The notes: generated from the letters alone by a model not told the origin. 64,000 nucleotides of DNA from Acidicapsa dinghuensis (GCF_025685685.1 NZ_JAGSYH010000007.1:298591-362590), one strand, 5' to 3'; counted from the first letter of the stretch, positions 53,474 through 63,581 are shown. Made by a program: numbers and translations.

Positions 53474-54157
53474 CTATCTTCCGTGATAATCCTTGAACAG
53501 CTCAGGAAACTGCTGCTTTAGCGCTTCCACCTTTGGCCGGTCGCAAACAAGGATGTAGGGATTCTCGGGATGATGCAGTGCGTAGTCCTGATGATAGGAC
53601 TCGGCGTCGTAAAAGCCTTTAAGCGGCGTGACTTCGGTGACAATGGGTTTCGGAAAAACTTTGGCTGCATCTAGCTGGGCGATATATGCGCGGCTGATAC
53701 GCTCTTGCTCTGGGTCTGTGTAGAAGATGACCGAGCGATAGGATGTGCCAACATCCGGCCCCTGTCGGTTGAGCTGTGTTGGGTCATGGACTACGGAAAA
53801 GAAGATCTGAAGCAGTTTTCCATAGGTGATCTGCGAGGGATCGTAGACAACTTTGACTGATTCAGCGTGGCCGGTATTTTCCTGCCCTACCTGATCGTAA
53901 GTCGCGGTTGCTGCCGAGCCTCCGGAATAGCCAGCGGTGGTGTTCAGCACGCCTTTGACGCGCTCGAAAACAGATTGCGTTCCCCAAAAACATCCGCCGG
54001 CAAATACCGCTACTTTGTGGCCGGGCTTGGCCGCAGGGGCAACATCGGTCTGCGGAGCGGGGATACGAGCACGCGTTTCTGCGTTGCATCCGAGACAGAG
54101 AGCAGAAACGACAAAAACCAGAGCAATGGATTTAGGCACGGGAAGAAAATTTCGCAT
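53474..54157 (-). CDS. msrA: Peptide methionine sulfoxide reductase MsrA, lipoprotein form
   Basis: Reduces methionine-S-sulfoxide in oxidised proteins. From ATG 54157 the 227-aa product has a signal peptide with lipobox CLGC, so it acts in the periplasm or on an envelope membrane. The catalytic motif is FAGGCFWGTQSVFERVKGV with Cys in GCFWG; further GYSGGS, YDQVGQENTGHAESVKVVYDP and YHQDYALHHPENPYI are typical. The frame is open for 69 codons upstream to ATG 54364, but the first codons there do not match a signal. The regenerating Cys may be absent or in the C-terminal part (CDRP). The downstream gene is the frameshifted methyltransferase. Confidence 0.93.
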   Translation of the reverse strand: MRNFLPVPKSIALVFVVSALCLGCNAETRARIPAPQTDVAPAAKPGHKVAVFAGGCFWGTQSVFERVKGVLNTTAGYSGGSAATATYDQVGQENTGHAESVKVVYDPSQITYGKLLQIFFSVVHDPTQLNRQGPDVGTSYRSVIFYTDPEQERISRAYIAQLDAAKVFPKPIVTEVTPLKGFYDAESYHQDYALHHPENPYILVCDRPKVEALKQQFPELFKDYHGR

Positions 54158-54459
54158 TGGACCTACCTGAGGTACAAAGTTTGCACCTTCTACTTCATTA
54201 CGCATGGGCTCAGTGTTTGGATGAGGATGCGCAACGAGCACCACCTTCGATGATTCGCCGTCTTGAAAAGTTACCGACACCACACCATCAGGTATGCACC
54301 CATAGCAAACCCGTGCGTTTGATGGACATGCAGATGTGCGAATCGCAGGCGGTCTGATGCACATCTAACGGGGATTGTCTCTGATAACATTAGTAGCGAT
54401 TGCTGCTGCCGCCTTGATTGCGTCTCCGGCGGAGGATGCAGACCTGAAGGAGAATCGCT
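54158..54459. other. Divergent promoter region between msrA and fba
   Basis: 302 bases between the msrA and fba starts. It contains the open msrA-frame extension noted above and a GAAGGAG site just before fba. No convincing promoter hexamers could be assigned. Confidence 0.45.
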
Positions 54460-55512
54460 ATGCCTCTAGTTTCGATGCGTCAGTTGCTCGACGAGGCCGC
54501 CAAGGGCGGATACGGTGTCGGTGCTTTCAACGTAAACAATATGGAACAGATTCAGGCCATCATGGAGGCTGCGCGCGCTACCAAGTCTCCCGTTATTATT
54601 CAGGCCAGCCGTGGCGCACGCGCCTACTCCCAAGATAAATTTCTCTACCACCTGATGCTTGCCGCCGCCGATCTCTACCCGGAGATTCCCGTTGCGATGC
54701 ACCAGGATCACGGCAACAGTTTTGAGACCTGTAAGAGCGCCATTGAGCTTGGTTTTACCAGCGTGATGATGGATGGTTCGCTGAAGGCTGACGGCAAGAC
54801 GCCGACCGACTTTGAAGAGAACGTGGAAGTGACTCGTCGCGTAGTGGAGTTTGCTCATGAGCGCGGTGTGACGGTCGAAGGCGAAATTGGCGTGCTGGGC
54901 GGCATTGAAGATGGCCATGGCGCCGGTGGAACGGGACTGGAGCACGTGACCGATCCCGACCAGGCAGTTGAGTTTGCTGAGCGCACCGGCGTGGACGCGC
55001 TGGCAATCGCCATCGGCACCAGCCACGGCGCGTACAAGTTCTCGAAGAAGCCCGATGGCAAGGTGCTCAAGATGGACCTGCTCATCGAGATCCACAACCG
55101 TTTGCCCCGTACTCACCTCGTCATGCACGGCAGCTCGTCCGTGCCAAAGGATCTGCAAGATGTCATCAACCAGTATGGCGGCCATCTGAAGCCGACGTGG
55201 GGCGTACCTGTCGAAGAGATTCAGCTCGGTATCAAGAACGGCGTACGCAAGATCAATGTCGACACCGACAGCCGTCTGGCCATCACGGGCGCGATCCGCA
55301 AGGTGTTTGCCGAGTCACCGGAGAAGTTCGATCCGCGTGACTATCTGAAGCCAGCACGTGAGGCGATGCAGAAGGTTGTATCGGAGCGCATGACGGAGTT
55401 TGGCCAGGCTGGTCACGCTGGCGACTACTCGCCGAAGACGATTGAAGAAATGCGCGAGGGTTATGCAAGCGGCGCGCTTGAGACGCGTCCTTCGCTGGCT
55501 GGTGCTCACTAA
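54460..55512 (+). CDS. fba: Class II fructose-bisphosphate aldolase
   Basis: Zinc-dependent aldolase cleaving fructose-1,6-bisphosphate to glyceraldehyde-3-phosphate and dihydroxyacetone phosphate in glycolysis and gluconeogenesis. 350 aa. GGYGVGAFNVNNMEQIQAIM is the start of the barrel; MHQDHGNSFETCKSAIELGF and SVMMDGS hold the Asp/His zinc ligands; GEIGVLGGIEDG, HLVMHGSSSVP and KINVDTDSRLA (phosphate binding) complete the site. It ends in a family-typical tail. GAAGGAG precedes ATG 54460 and a terminator follows. Confidence 0.96.
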   Translation: MPLVSMRQLLDEAAKGGYGVGAFNVNNMEQIQAIMEAARATKSPVIIQASRGARAYSQDKFLYHLMLAAADLYPEIPVAMHQDHGNSFETCKSAIELGFTSVMMDGSLKADGKTPTDFEENVEVTRRVVEFAHERGVTVEGEIGVLGGIEDGHGAGGTGLEHVTDPDQAVEFAERTGVDALAIAIGTSHGAYKFSKKPDGKVLKMDLLIEIHNRLPRTHLVMHGSSSVPKDLQDVINQYGGHLKPTWGVPVEEIQLGIKNGVRKINVDTDSRLAITGAIRKVFAESPEKFDPRDYLKPAREAMQKVVSERMTEFGQAGHAGDYSPKTIEEMREGYASGALETRPSLAGAH

Positions 55513-55532
55513 TCAAATACACAAGCAGATAC

Positions 55533-55560
55533 AACGGCCATCCCTATAGGGGTGGCCGTT
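55533..55560 (+). terminator. Intrinsic terminator after fba
   Basis: AACGGCCATCCC pairs with GGGGTGGCCGTT across a 4-base TATA loop (one G-T wobble), followed by TTGTTT. A clear rho-independent terminator. Confidence 0.85.
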
Positions 55561-55643
55561 TTGTTTACCTGTATTGTCGCAATCAACCGGACCCGCAATA
55601 AGTGCGGCATGCAATAAGCTGTCGTTGAGGTTCTCAACAGCTT

Positions 55644-56246
55644 ATGGACTTTTCGTACACCACCCTGCATACGATCCTTGACCATATGTTTCAAATGCCG
55701 CTTCCGGTGTTGGAGAAGCTGGCGCGGCCCGTGATTGTGTATCTCGTGCTTGTCGTCTTGCTGCGATTGTTTGGCAAGCGCGAGCTGGCGCAGCTCAATC
55801 CCTTTGATCTGGTGGTACTGCTGTCACTGTCGAACACGGTGCAGAACGCAATCATTGGCGATGATAATTCTGTGTCGGGCGGCGTGATCGGCGCTTTCGG
55901 CTTGTTGGCAATCAACTGGCTTGTGGCCCGCACACTATATCGTTCACCGCGATTGACGAAGCTGCTGGGCGGCCAGCCGACTGTGTTGATTCGGAACAGC
56001 AAAGTCGACGAGAAGGCTCTGAAAAATGAGTCGCTGACAATTGAAGAGCTGATGGATGTGCTGCATAAGCAGGGGTTTGAAGGCCTTCACCAGGTAAAAA
56101 ACTGCACCCTGGAACCAAACGGAACGTTCTATATTGAAGCCGCCGACCCCTCGTTAGATGAGCGGCGGCATTCGGAGTTGCTGCAGAAGCTGGAAACGCT
56201 CGGCCAGGAATTGGCGGTGCTACGCAAGGCTGCCGAACAACCGTGA
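55644..56246 (+). CDS. DUF421 (YetF-like) membrane protein
   Basis: A 200-aa protein with three N-terminal transmembrane helices: LARPVIVYLVLVVLLRLFGKRELAQL, PFDLVVLLSLSNTVQNAIIGDD and VIGAFGLLAINWLVA. A soluble YetF-type domain follows (GQPTVLIRNSKVDEKAL, LTIEELMDVLHKQGFEGLHQV, CTLEPNGTFYIEA). The function of this widespread family is not settled; spore and stress roles are known only in Bacillus. The C-terminal 30 residues are coiled-coil-like. Confidence 0.9.
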   Translation: MDFSYTTLHTILDHMFQMPLPVLEKLARPVIVYLVLVVLLRLFGKRELAQLNPFDLVVLLSLSNTVQNAIIGDDNSVSGGVIGAFGLLAINWLVARTLYRSPRLTKLLGGQPTVLIRNSKVDEKALKNESLTIEELMDVLHKQGFEGLHQVKNCTLEPNGTFYIEAADPSLDERRHSELLQKLETLGQELAVLRKAAEQP

Positions 56247-56265
56247 GAGAAAAACAACAAACGGC

Positions 56266-57507
56266 TCAGGAGATAGCCTCCCGAACGCCCGCGGCGGTTT
56301 TGTCACGATAAGCCTGCCAGGTCATCTGACCTGCGCGTTCGCGGGCCGATTCACTCATGGTGTGGAGCAGTTCGCGGTCACGATGCAGGCGCTCAAGGCG
56401 CTCGGCTATAACCTCGGCACTGCGAATGCGAACGATGAAGCCATCCTGACTGTCGCGCAGGAGGTCCGGACCGCCTGTGTGCGGCGTGGTGATTACCGGC
56501 ACTCCGCGCGAAAGAGCTTCACCAATGACGAGTCCGAAGCCTTCGAAGAGTGACGGGAAGACGAACACGTCGTGTTGCGACATCTCATTCAGGATTTCGC
56601 GATGCGGCAGCGAAGCGATCCAGCGATGCTGGGCACAGGCTTTGTCGAGCGCGTCGCTATGCCCTACTTTGCCTCCAATCACAGTGAGCGTTACCGAACT
56701 GCCGAGCATGCGCACTGCTTCAAAGAGGTAGGAGATGCCTTTGCGCTGGCTGAGCGAGCCGACGTAGAGGACTCGCAGCGGCCTTGAGCTGTCGGTCAGT
56801 GGACGCGCCTGATCGATGGGTGGCGGCGTGCCATAGGGAATGACCTTCACCTCCGCAACCTTGCCCGGATACTTGCTCAGCGTTGAACGCGTGTATTGGC
56901 TGGCAACGAAAATGGTATCGGCCTGGGCGATTTCCTGATCTTTCGAGGCCAGCTTTTCATCGCAATCATCGAGTGCTTTGAGCGTACCTTTCCACTCGGG
57001 CTGCAATTCGGCTTCTTCGAGCGAGATTTCACGATTGACGCGCCAGTAGCCGATGGGCAGATCGTAGAGGCAGCGAATCCCCAACTCATGGGCTTGCTTG
57101 AACTGATGCACGGCGCCGTCTTCATAGGCATAGACGGCACGGACGTCTTTATTGCGGTTGAGACTGCGGGCAACGTATTTGTCTAAATCGCGATAAATGC
57201 CATCGATAGAGAACGTGCTGGCCCAGCCCGTAACGAGTTCTTTTTTGCCGGCGCGAAGAGCGATGTTGCGAACCAGCTCTCGAAACGGCCGCGTCTGTAT
57301 CTGATGAGACGGCAACTGCACACGAGCACGGCGCTCGAACATGGCACGCATTGAGCGCGGTGTGAGCCGCGCCGCAAAGCTATCTGGACGCCAGGCAATG
57401 CAGGTGTAAAAAGCCTCTAGCAGAGCAGCTTCCTGCAATGCGTTGACGACAGCAGTGACGTTGGCATTGCCGGTGGGATGGCTGATGATCACTAGTCCTG
57501 CTCTCAT
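56266..57507 (-). CDS. Family 4 glycosyltransferase
   Basis: A 413-aa GT-B enzyme. The N-terminal acceptor domain begins VIISHPTGNANVTAVVNAL. The C-terminal nucleotide-sugar domain has RPLRVLYVGSLSQRKGISYLFEAVRML and the GT4 E-x7-E motif FPSLFEGFGLVIGEALSRGVPVI. It probably adds a sugar to a cell-envelope polysaccharide or lipid; donor and acceptor are unknown. No other polysaccharide gene is next to it. The ATG is near the family start. Confidence 0.88.
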   Translation of the reverse strand: MRAGLVIISHPTGNANVTAVVNALQEAALLEAFYTCIAWRPDSFAARLTPRSMRAMFERRARVQLPSHQIQTRPFRELVRNIALRAGKKELVTGWASTFSIDGIYRDLDKYVARSLNRNKDVRAVYAYEDGAVHQFKQAHELGIRCLYDLPIGYWRVNREISLEEAELQPEWKGTLKALDDCDEKLASKDQEIAQADTIFVASQYTRSTLSKYPGKVAEVKVIPYGTPPPIDQARPLTDSSRPLRVLYVGSLSQRKGISYLFEAVRMLGSSVTLTVIGGKVGHSDALDKACAQHRWIASLPHREILNEMSQHDVFVFPSLFEGFGLVIGEALSRGVPVITTPHTGGPDLLRDSQDGFIVRIRSAEVIAERLERLHRDRELLHTMSESARERAGQMTWQAYRDKTAAGVREAIS

Positions 57508-57526
57508 TCTGTTGATTCCGTCTGTG

Positions 57527-58363
57527 TCACTCGCACCATAACTCCATGTGTCTCAGCGTCGGCTTGGTGCATGGTTTGCCTTTGCCCCCAACGTCAGGCA
57601 CAGGAAGTGGCTCACCGGGTTTCCATAGACCGAGCCGTTGTTCTATGTTGGGCATTTCGGAGTCGATCACCGCCAAAGGATTGCCGTCGTCGTACAAAGT
57701 GGCACTGCGATATCTCAGCACCCGGTGATAAACGTCATCAGGAGCAAGCTTATTCACCACAATCCAATAACCGTAGGGCAGATGCTCTTGCGGCTCGGCG
57801 GTGATAACACTTCCCTGAAGCGGCCCATCGGTAATGAAGCGAATCTCCTGGTTATTGTTGTGGCCGGTGCTCTTGCCATAGACACGCCGGAATGTATCAT
57901 TGTCGGCATCATAATCGACCAATTGGGTGGATACGATCTGATCTGAATCTCCAGAAAGCAGACTGCCAGTGATGATTAGCAGAAACGGCGCTGCCTTTGG
58001 CCCACGCGGATAGACCACCCTGGCGGTAATGAGATAGTGAGGCTCCCACGCGATGGGATCGTCGGGCGTGGTCGTTCGAAGCGGAAGCGCAACGGGCTCG
58101 GACAAACATGGTCCCGCTGGTCCTTTGTACAGACATACAGTGAGCACGCCGGGCGCATCATTGCCTCCATAATCTTTGACTGGCGGCCCCTCCGTTACGA
58201 CTAAGCGCCATGCCGAACGGGTGTGGAATGGCTTGGCAAGGTTGAGTTCCATATCCTGAGGTTTGGGATGATCTGCCGGAGACTCGACGTTATTCTGAGC
58301 CACAGTAATGGCGCTTGTCGGCCCTAATAACAGCATCACAAAGAGTGCAATGTGCTTGCGCAT
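57527..58363 (-). CDS. Uncharacterised exported protein
   Basis: A 278-aa protein with a signal peptide (HIALFVMLLLGPTSAITVAQ). The mature part is beta-rich: LVVTEGPPVKDYGGNDAPGV, VCLYKGPAGPCLSEPVALP, DQIVSTQLVDYDADNDTFRR and a Cys pair near the end (CTKPTLRHMELWCE) that may form a disulfide. No known family is recognised. It is 19 bases from the glycosyltransferase gene and 31 from guaA, all on the minus strand. Confidence 0.75.
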   Translation of the reverse strand: MRKHIALFVMLLLGPTSAITVAQNNVESPADHPKPQDMELNLAKPFHTRSAWRLVVTEGPPVKDYGGNDAPGVLTVCLYKGPAGPCLSEPVALPLRTTTPDDPIAWEPHYLITARVVYPRGPKAAPFLLIITGSLLSGDSDQIVSTQLVDYDADNDTFRRVYGKSTGHNNNQEIRFITDGPLQGSVITAEPQEHLPYGYWIVVNKLAPDDVYHRVLRYRSATLYDDGNPLAVIDSEMPNIEQRLGLWKPGEPLPVPDVGGKGKPCTKPTLRHMELWCE

Positions 58364-58394
58364 GGCTAGTCCCCCGCAGGATTATCCCACACCC

Positions 58395-59945
58395 TTATTC
58401 CCACTCGATGGTGCCCGGTGGTTTGGAAGTGATGTCGTAAACGACGCGGTTGATGCCGCGCACTTCGTTGACGATGCGGCTGGAGATGCGCTTGAGCACA
58501 TCGTAGGGCAATGGCGCCCAATCGGCTGTCATGCCATCTTCTGAATGCACAGCGCGGATGGCGCAGGTGTTGGCGTAGGTGCGTTGGTCGCCCATGACGC
58601 CGACGGTCTGGATAGGAAGCAGAACCGCGAAGCTTTGCCAGACTTTGGAGTAGAGGCCGGCGGCTTTGATTTCCTTGACGACAATATCGTCGGCTTCCTG
58701 CAGGATGGCCACGCGATCAGCGGTGACTTCACCAAGAATGCGGACGGCGAGACCGGGGCCGGGGAATGGCTGCCGCTGCAGGATATCTTCCGGCATACCG
58801 AGATCGCGACCGATGCGACGCACCTCGTCTTTGAAGAGATCGCGCAGCGGCTCGATGAGCTTCATCTTCATGCGCTCAGGCAGGCCACCGACGTTGTGAT
58901 GGCTCTTGATGGTTTGCGATGGACCGCGCACGCTTGAGGATTCGATCACGTCAGGATAGAGAGTTCCCTGCACCAACCAGTCAACGCCGCCAGTCTGCTC
59001 GGCGATGCGATTCGATTCGTCTTCAAAAACTGCGATGAATTCACGACCGATGGTTTTGCGCTTGGTTTCGGGATCGGTGACGCTGGCCAGCTTTGCGAGA
59101 AAGCGATCGCTCGCATCGACAGGAACGAGATTGAGGCCTAGCTTGTCACGGAGATTTTGCGTGACCTGGGCAAACTCATTCTTGCGCAGCACGCCGTTGT
59201 TAACGAAGACGCAGGTGAGCTGATCACCGATGGCTTTGTGAACGAGGACTGCAGCTACGGACGAATCGACGCCTCCGGAAAGCGCGCACAGTACATGATC
59301 GGAACCAACCTTTTCGCAGATCGCGGCGACTGTGGTTTCGATGAAGTGAGCAGGAGTCCAGTCCCCTTTCGCGCCGCAGATATCGAAGACGAAGTTGCTG
59401 AGCAACTCTTTGCCGAGTGGGGTATGGTGCACTTCGGGGTGGAATTGCACTGCCCAGATCTTGCGGTCTTCATTGACGATGCCTGCGAGTGCGTTGTTGG
59501 TGACGGCGGTGCGATGGAAACCGGCCGGCAGTTCAAGCGCTTCGTCGCCGTGGCTCATCCACACGTGCAGATGCGACGGGAGTCCCGCGAAGAGCGCGGT
59601 CTTTGCATCTTCCACGATAACTTCAGCATGGCCGTACTCGCGTTTATCGGCGGGGCGAACCTTGCCGCCAAGATGATGAGCAATGAACTGAAGGCCGTAG
59701 CAGATGCCCAGGACAGGCTGACCTAGTTCGAGAACCTTGGGGTCGGCATCGGGCGCGTCTGCGTCGTAAACCGATGAAGGCCCGCCGGAGAGGATTATAC
59801 CGATCGGATTGTAGGCCTGAATCTCACTCAAAGACGCCGTGCAGGGCAGAACGGCGGAGAAAACATTGAGCTCGCGGATGCGGCGCGCAATTAGTTGCGT
59901 GTACTGCGAGCCGAAGTCGAGGATTACTATGCTTTGGGTGTCCAC
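58395..59945 (-). CDS. guaA: GMP synthase (glutamine-hydrolysing)
   Basis: Converts XMP to GMP with ATP and glutamine. 516 aa. N-terminal class I glutaminase with the nucleophile Cys82 in GICYGLQ and the catalytic His in FHPEVHHTP. C-terminal ATP pyrophosphatase domain with the P-loop ALSGGVDSSVAA (about residue 223) and dimerisation domain ending in PPGTIEWE. The start is GTG 59945, as the next frame codons (DTQSIVILDFGSQYTQ) match the family N-terminus. Confidence 0.97.
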   Translation of the reverse strand: MDTQSIVILDFGSQYTQLIARRIRELNVFSAVLPCTASLSEIQAYNPIGIILSGGPSSVYDADAPDADPKVLELGQPVLGICYGLQFIAHHLGGKVRPADKREYGHAEVIVEDAKTALFAGLPSHLHVWMSHGDEALELPAGFHRTAVTNNALAGIVNEDRKIWAVQFHPEVHHTPLGKELLSNFVFDICGAKGDWTPAHFIETTVAAICEKVGSDHVLCALSGGVDSSVAAVLVHKAIGDQLTCVFVNNGVLRKNEFAQVTQNLRDKLGLNLVPVDASDRFLAKLASVTDPETKRKTIGREFIAVFEDESNRIAEQTGGVDWLVQGTLYPDVIESSSVRGPSQTIKSHHNVGGLPERMKMKLIEPLRDLFKDEVRRIGRDLGMPEDILQRQPFPGPGLAVRILGEVTADRVAILQEADDIVVKEIKAAGLYSKVWQSFAVLLPIQTVGVMGDQRTYANTCAIRAVHSEDGMTADWAPLPYDVLKRISSRIVNEVRGINRVVYDITSKPPGTIEWE

Positions 59946-60017
59946 TCTCTAGTGTGGCAGGGCGATAGGGAGTGTGACAAGAGATTCGCCGCGCGGTGAG
60001 CTGACAGCGCAGTAAAT

Positions 60018-61019
60018 TTAACCGCGGTAGTGCCGCCAAAGAGCGCAAAAACTGCGTAATCGAACGACATGAAAGAAGTCGTTGGCCATGAGATACCACA
60101 CGATCACGATTATGTCGATGGTACGGAGCGTATCAGGGCCAAACTCATCGCTGAACGGTAGTGGAGCCGACGAAAAGACCATCGCGAGAACAACAAGAGC
60201 GAGCTTCACGATAGCCATGACGAGATTCACTTCCGCCAGCTTGCCGCTCAGCAATTTTCCGAGGCGGAAGCTGCAGGCAAACGCTCGGAAGGTCGCTCCA
60301 AAGCCTTTGGAGCCTTCGACCACGAGCAGTAACGGAGCCACCGTGAGTACCCAGCTCACGAGCGACCAGAGGGTAAAGAAGCCGAGAGAGAGAAAGATCA
60401 GCCAGCAGAGATAGCCAACGAGATCAGGTTGGGCCTGGTCAGTAAGGTGATTGCCCGAGGCCCAGCTGACGGTCTCGAACCATCCCCACCAGCAGGTGAG
60501 GAGCGCCAGCATCCAAAGTGCCTGTAATGCAGCGAAGCCCGGAACACGGCGCAATAACGCACCGAATGTGAGGTCGGGCACCGTGGCTGGCAAACTACCT
60601 TTTCGCTCGATGGCGCGCATCCGAAGCAGAATCAGAACCCGCCCAAAAGCCGAGGCTATGGCCCACGCAACGATGCCAAGCGGCACCAGCCAGAGTAGAA
60701 CGTTTACGACGTAAGACTCATACTTTCCTACGGCCTGCGCGATCAAAACCGAAGAAAGCCAGGGGTTGGTCCACTCCAGGCGGTCAAGGCCTGCTGCCGA
60801 GGTTGGTAATTGGACCAAAATGCGGTGCACCTGCTCTTGTGCGATAAGCAGGAACGGGATGCCGACGAGCCAACGCCAGGCGACTTCAATGGCGGTGAGC
60901 GATGGATGACGCCAGCAGAAGCCTAGATGTCCGACTGTATTTTGCGTGGCGCGAACGGTAGTAGTTAACTCTTGATGCTGTTCAGTCGTACCATCCGCGC
61001 TCACTTGAGACTGCGACAC
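60018..61019 (-). CDS. Uncharacterised polytopic membrane protein
   Basis: A 333-aa protein with about six transmembrane helices, for example VVNVLLWLVPLGIVAWAIAS, FAALQALWMLALLTCWWGWF, LCWLIFLSLGFFTLWSLVSWV and VNLVMAIVKLALVVLAMVF. The N-terminal part is polar. No family is recognised. GTG 61019 overlaps the leuS stop by one base (TAGTG) with a GGTGGTGA-like site before it, so translation is likely coupled to leuS. The frame is open further upstream inside leuS but that part is not a plausible start. Confidence 0.75.
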   Translation of the reverse strand: MSQSQVSADGTTEQHQELTTTVRATQNTVGHLGFCWRHPSLTAIEVAWRWLVGIPFLLIAQEQVHRILVQLPTSAAGLDRLEWTNPWLSSVLIAQAVGKYESYVVNVLLWLVPLGIVAWAIASAFGRVLILLRMRAIERKGSLPATVPDLTFGALLRRVPGFAALQALWMLALLTCWWGWFETVSWASGNHLTDQAQPDLVGYLCWLIFLSLGFFTLWSLVSWVLTVAPLLLVVEGSKGFGATFRAFACSFRLGKLLSGKLAEVNLVMAIVKLALVVLAMVFSSAPLPFSDEFGPDTLRTIDIIVIVWYLMANDFFHVVRLRSFCALWRHYRG

Positions 61020-63526
61020 TACTTCACCACCAGATTTACCAGCTTGCGAGGGACGATGATGACTTTGACCGGCTTCTTTCCGGCCAGCCACTCGATCACT
61101 TTCGCGTCGGCAAGCGCTGTTGTTTCTATCGTTGCGTTGTCAGCTTCGGCCGAAACGCGCACTACCGACCGCAGCCTGCCGTTGACCTGCACAGGAATCT
61201 CGATCTCGTCCTCTTTGGCGAGTCCAGGATCAGAAACCGGCCAGGGTGCGCGCAAGATTGCACCTTCTCCGCCCAGCTCTTCCCATAGTTCGGCGGCAAG
61301 GAAAGGCGCGAAGGGCGCAAGCAGGAGCACAAGGTTGCGTAACAACTCGGCGACTACGGGCACGGGTACTTCACCTGACGCGAGCGCGGCCTCGGCTGCT
61401 GTGATCTCGTTCACCAACTCCATGATGGCCGCAATACAGGTGTTGAAGTGCCAGCGGCCAGAGAAGTCGAGCGTGATCTTGGCGATGGTCTGGTGCAGTT
61501 TGCGCAGGAGTGCGAGTGAGGTGCCTGCCGGAGGTGCGGAGTTATTCGTCGCCGCATCTGCAGACTTTGCCGTGGCCGCATATCGCTGCACCAACCGGTA
61601 GACGCGGCCCAGGAAGCGACTGATGCCGGCGACGCCGTCTTCCTGCCAGTCGAGGTCTCGATCTGGCGGCGCGGCAAAGAGCGCGTACATGCGCGTGGCG
61701 TCTGCGCCGTAGCGGGCGACCATGTCATCGGGCGAAACAACATTGCCCCGCGACTTCGACATCTTCGCGCCGTCTTTGATGACCATGCCCTGCGTAAAGA
61801 GACGCGTTGCGGGCTCGTCATTGGTGATGAGGCCGAGATCACGCATAACGCGGGTCCAGAAGCGCGAGTAGATGAGGTGCAGAATCGCGTGCTCGACGCC
61901 ACCGATGTACTGATCGATGGGGAACCAGTATTGGGCGATTTCTGGAGCAAATGGGCCCGCGGAGTTCTTCGCGTCGGTGTACCGGTAGAAGTACCAGCTT
62001 GAGTCGACGAAGGTGTCCATTGTGTCGGTTTCGCGCTTGGCGGGTCCGTCACAGACTGGACAAGTGGTGTTGAGGAATTCGGGCACCTTGGACAACGGTG
62101 ACCCGCCCTCCTGCGTGATCTCGATCTGGTCGGGTAACAGGACGGGAAACTGATCATCGGGCACAGGAACGAGGCCGTGCGTGGGGCAATTGACCATGGG
62201 GATAGGTGTGCCCCAGTAGCGCTGACGGCTGACGCCCCAGTCACGCAGGCGATAGGTGATCTTGGCCTCACCGAAGCCATGCGCTTCCGCGTATTTCTCT
62301 AGCTTGTCCTGGCCTTCTTCGCAGATGAGGCCGTCGAACTCGCCGGAGTTGATGAGGATGCCCTGCTCTGAAACAAATGGCAGCGGAGTCTCTTCTTCCG
62401 ACTCGCCAACTTCGCGGATGACGCGGCGAATCTCGATGCCGTACTTGGTGGCGAATTCGAAGTCGCGCTCGTCATGTGCAGGCACACTCATGATGGCGCC
62501 AGTGCCGTATTCCATGAGCACGTAGTTGGCGACCCAGATGGGAATGCGTTCGCCATTGAATGGGTTCGTAGCGTAACGTCCGGTGAATACGCCCTGCTTC
62601 TCAAGGTTGCTGAGATTGTCGGTTTCACGCGCGACCTTCTGCTCGTCGATCATGGCGCTGATCTGGAGTTCGAGATCTTTGTCTCCGGCGGTCAACTCTG
62701 GTACAAGCGGATGCTCGGGCGCGAGCTGCAAACTCGTTGCGCCGAAGATGGTGTCGATGCGGGTCGTAAAGACGCGGATTTTCGACGCCTCTCCCTCTAC
62801 TCCGAAATCGACTTCGGTGCCTTCGCTGCGACCGATCCAGTTGCGCTGCATGGTGCGCACTTTTTCGGGCCAGCCGGGCAGCTTGTCCAGGCCTTCGAGC
62901 AGTTCCTGCGCGTAGGCTGTAATGCGATAGAACCACTGCTCAAGATTGCGCTGCTCGACCAGTGTGTCTTCATGCCGCCAGCAGCAGCCGTCGATGACCT
63001 GCTCGTTGGCTAGCACCGTGGCGCACTGCGGGCACCAGTTCACCTTGCTCTGCTTGCGGTAGGCAAGGCCCTTCTCATACATGCGCAGGAAGAACCACTG
63101 GTTCCAGCGGTAATAGTCGGGCAGGCAGGTGGTGACTTCCCTTTCCCAGTCGTAGCTGAAGCCAATGCGCTGCATCTGGCGCTTCATGGCGGCGATGTTC
63201 TTGAGGGTCCACTCGCGCGGCGGGGTATTGTTTTTGAGCGCAGCGTTCTCTGCGGGCAGGCCGAAGGCATCCCAGCCCATGGGGTGAAGCACGTTGTAGC
63301 CCTGCATCCACATGTAACGGGCCAGCGCGTCTCCGATGGAGTAGTTGCGCACATGGCCCATGTGAAGCTGCCCACTTGGGTAGGGCAACATCTCGAGCAC
63401 GTAATACTTTTGTTTGCCGGTGGATGCGGGCTCAGCCGCGTACATCGCAGGGTTTTGAGCCCAACGCTCCTGCCACTTCGGCTCGATCGCCGCCGGATCG
63501 TAGCGCAGTTCTTTCTCGTCTGCCAT
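61019..63526 (-). CDS. leuS: Leucyl-tRNA synthetase
   Basis: Class Ia aminoacyl-tRNA synthetase charging tRNA-Leu. 835 aa. HIGH-like HMGHVRNY (about residue 56) and KMSKS in KMSKSRGN (about 590) are intact. The CP1 editing domain shows the Asp-rich segment SVPAHDERDFEFATKYG, and WCPQCATVLANEQVIDG is a Cys-containing zinc-like module. The C-terminal anticodon-binding region and the last 60 residues with IPVQVNGRLRS are typical. ATG 63526 starts ADEKELRYDPAAIEPKWQERW. Confidence 0.97.
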   Translation of the reverse strand: MADEKELRYDPAAIEPKWQERWAQNPAMYAAEPASTGKQKYYVLEMLPYPSGQLHMGHVRNYSIGDALARYMWMQGYNVLHPMGWDAFGLPAENAALKNNTPPREWTLKNIAAMKRQMQRIGFSYDWEREVTTCLPDYYRWNQWFFLRMYEKGLAYRKQSKVNWCPQCATVLANEQVIDGCCWRHEDTLVEQRNLEQWFYRITAYAQELLEGLDKLPGWPEKVRTMQRNWIGRSEGTEVDFGVEGEASKIRVFTTRIDTIFGATSLQLAPEHPLVPELTAGDKDLELQISAMIDEQKVARETDNLSNLEKQGVFTGRYATNPFNGERIPIWVANYVLMEYGTGAIMSVPAHDERDFEFATKYGIEIRRVIREVGESEEETPLPFVSEQGILINSGEFDGLICEEGQDKLEKYAEAHGFGEAKITYRLRDWGVSRQRYWGTPIPMVNCPTHGLVPVPDDQFPVLLPDQIEITQEGGSPLSKVPEFLNTTCPVCDGPAKRETDTMDTFVDSSWYFYRYTDAKNSAGPFAPEIAQYWFPIDQYIGGVEHAILHLIYSRFWTRVMRDLGLITNDEPATRLFTQGMVIKDGAKMSKSRGNVVSPDDMVARYGADATRMYALFAAPPDRDLDWQEDGVAGISRFLGRVYRLVQRYAATAKSADAATNNSAPPAGTSLALLRKLHQTIAKITLDFSGRWHFNTCIAAIMELVNEITAAEAALASGEVPVPVVAELLRNLVLLLAPFAPFLAAELWEELGGEGAILRAPWPVSDPGLAKEDEIEIPVQVNGRLRSVVRVSAEADNATIETTALADAKVIEWLAGKKPVKVIIVPRKLVNLVVK

Positions 63527-63581
63527 AAGGCTCTAGTTTAAATGGCGCGAGTAGGAGGGATGGGCAAGGAACCATCGCGCA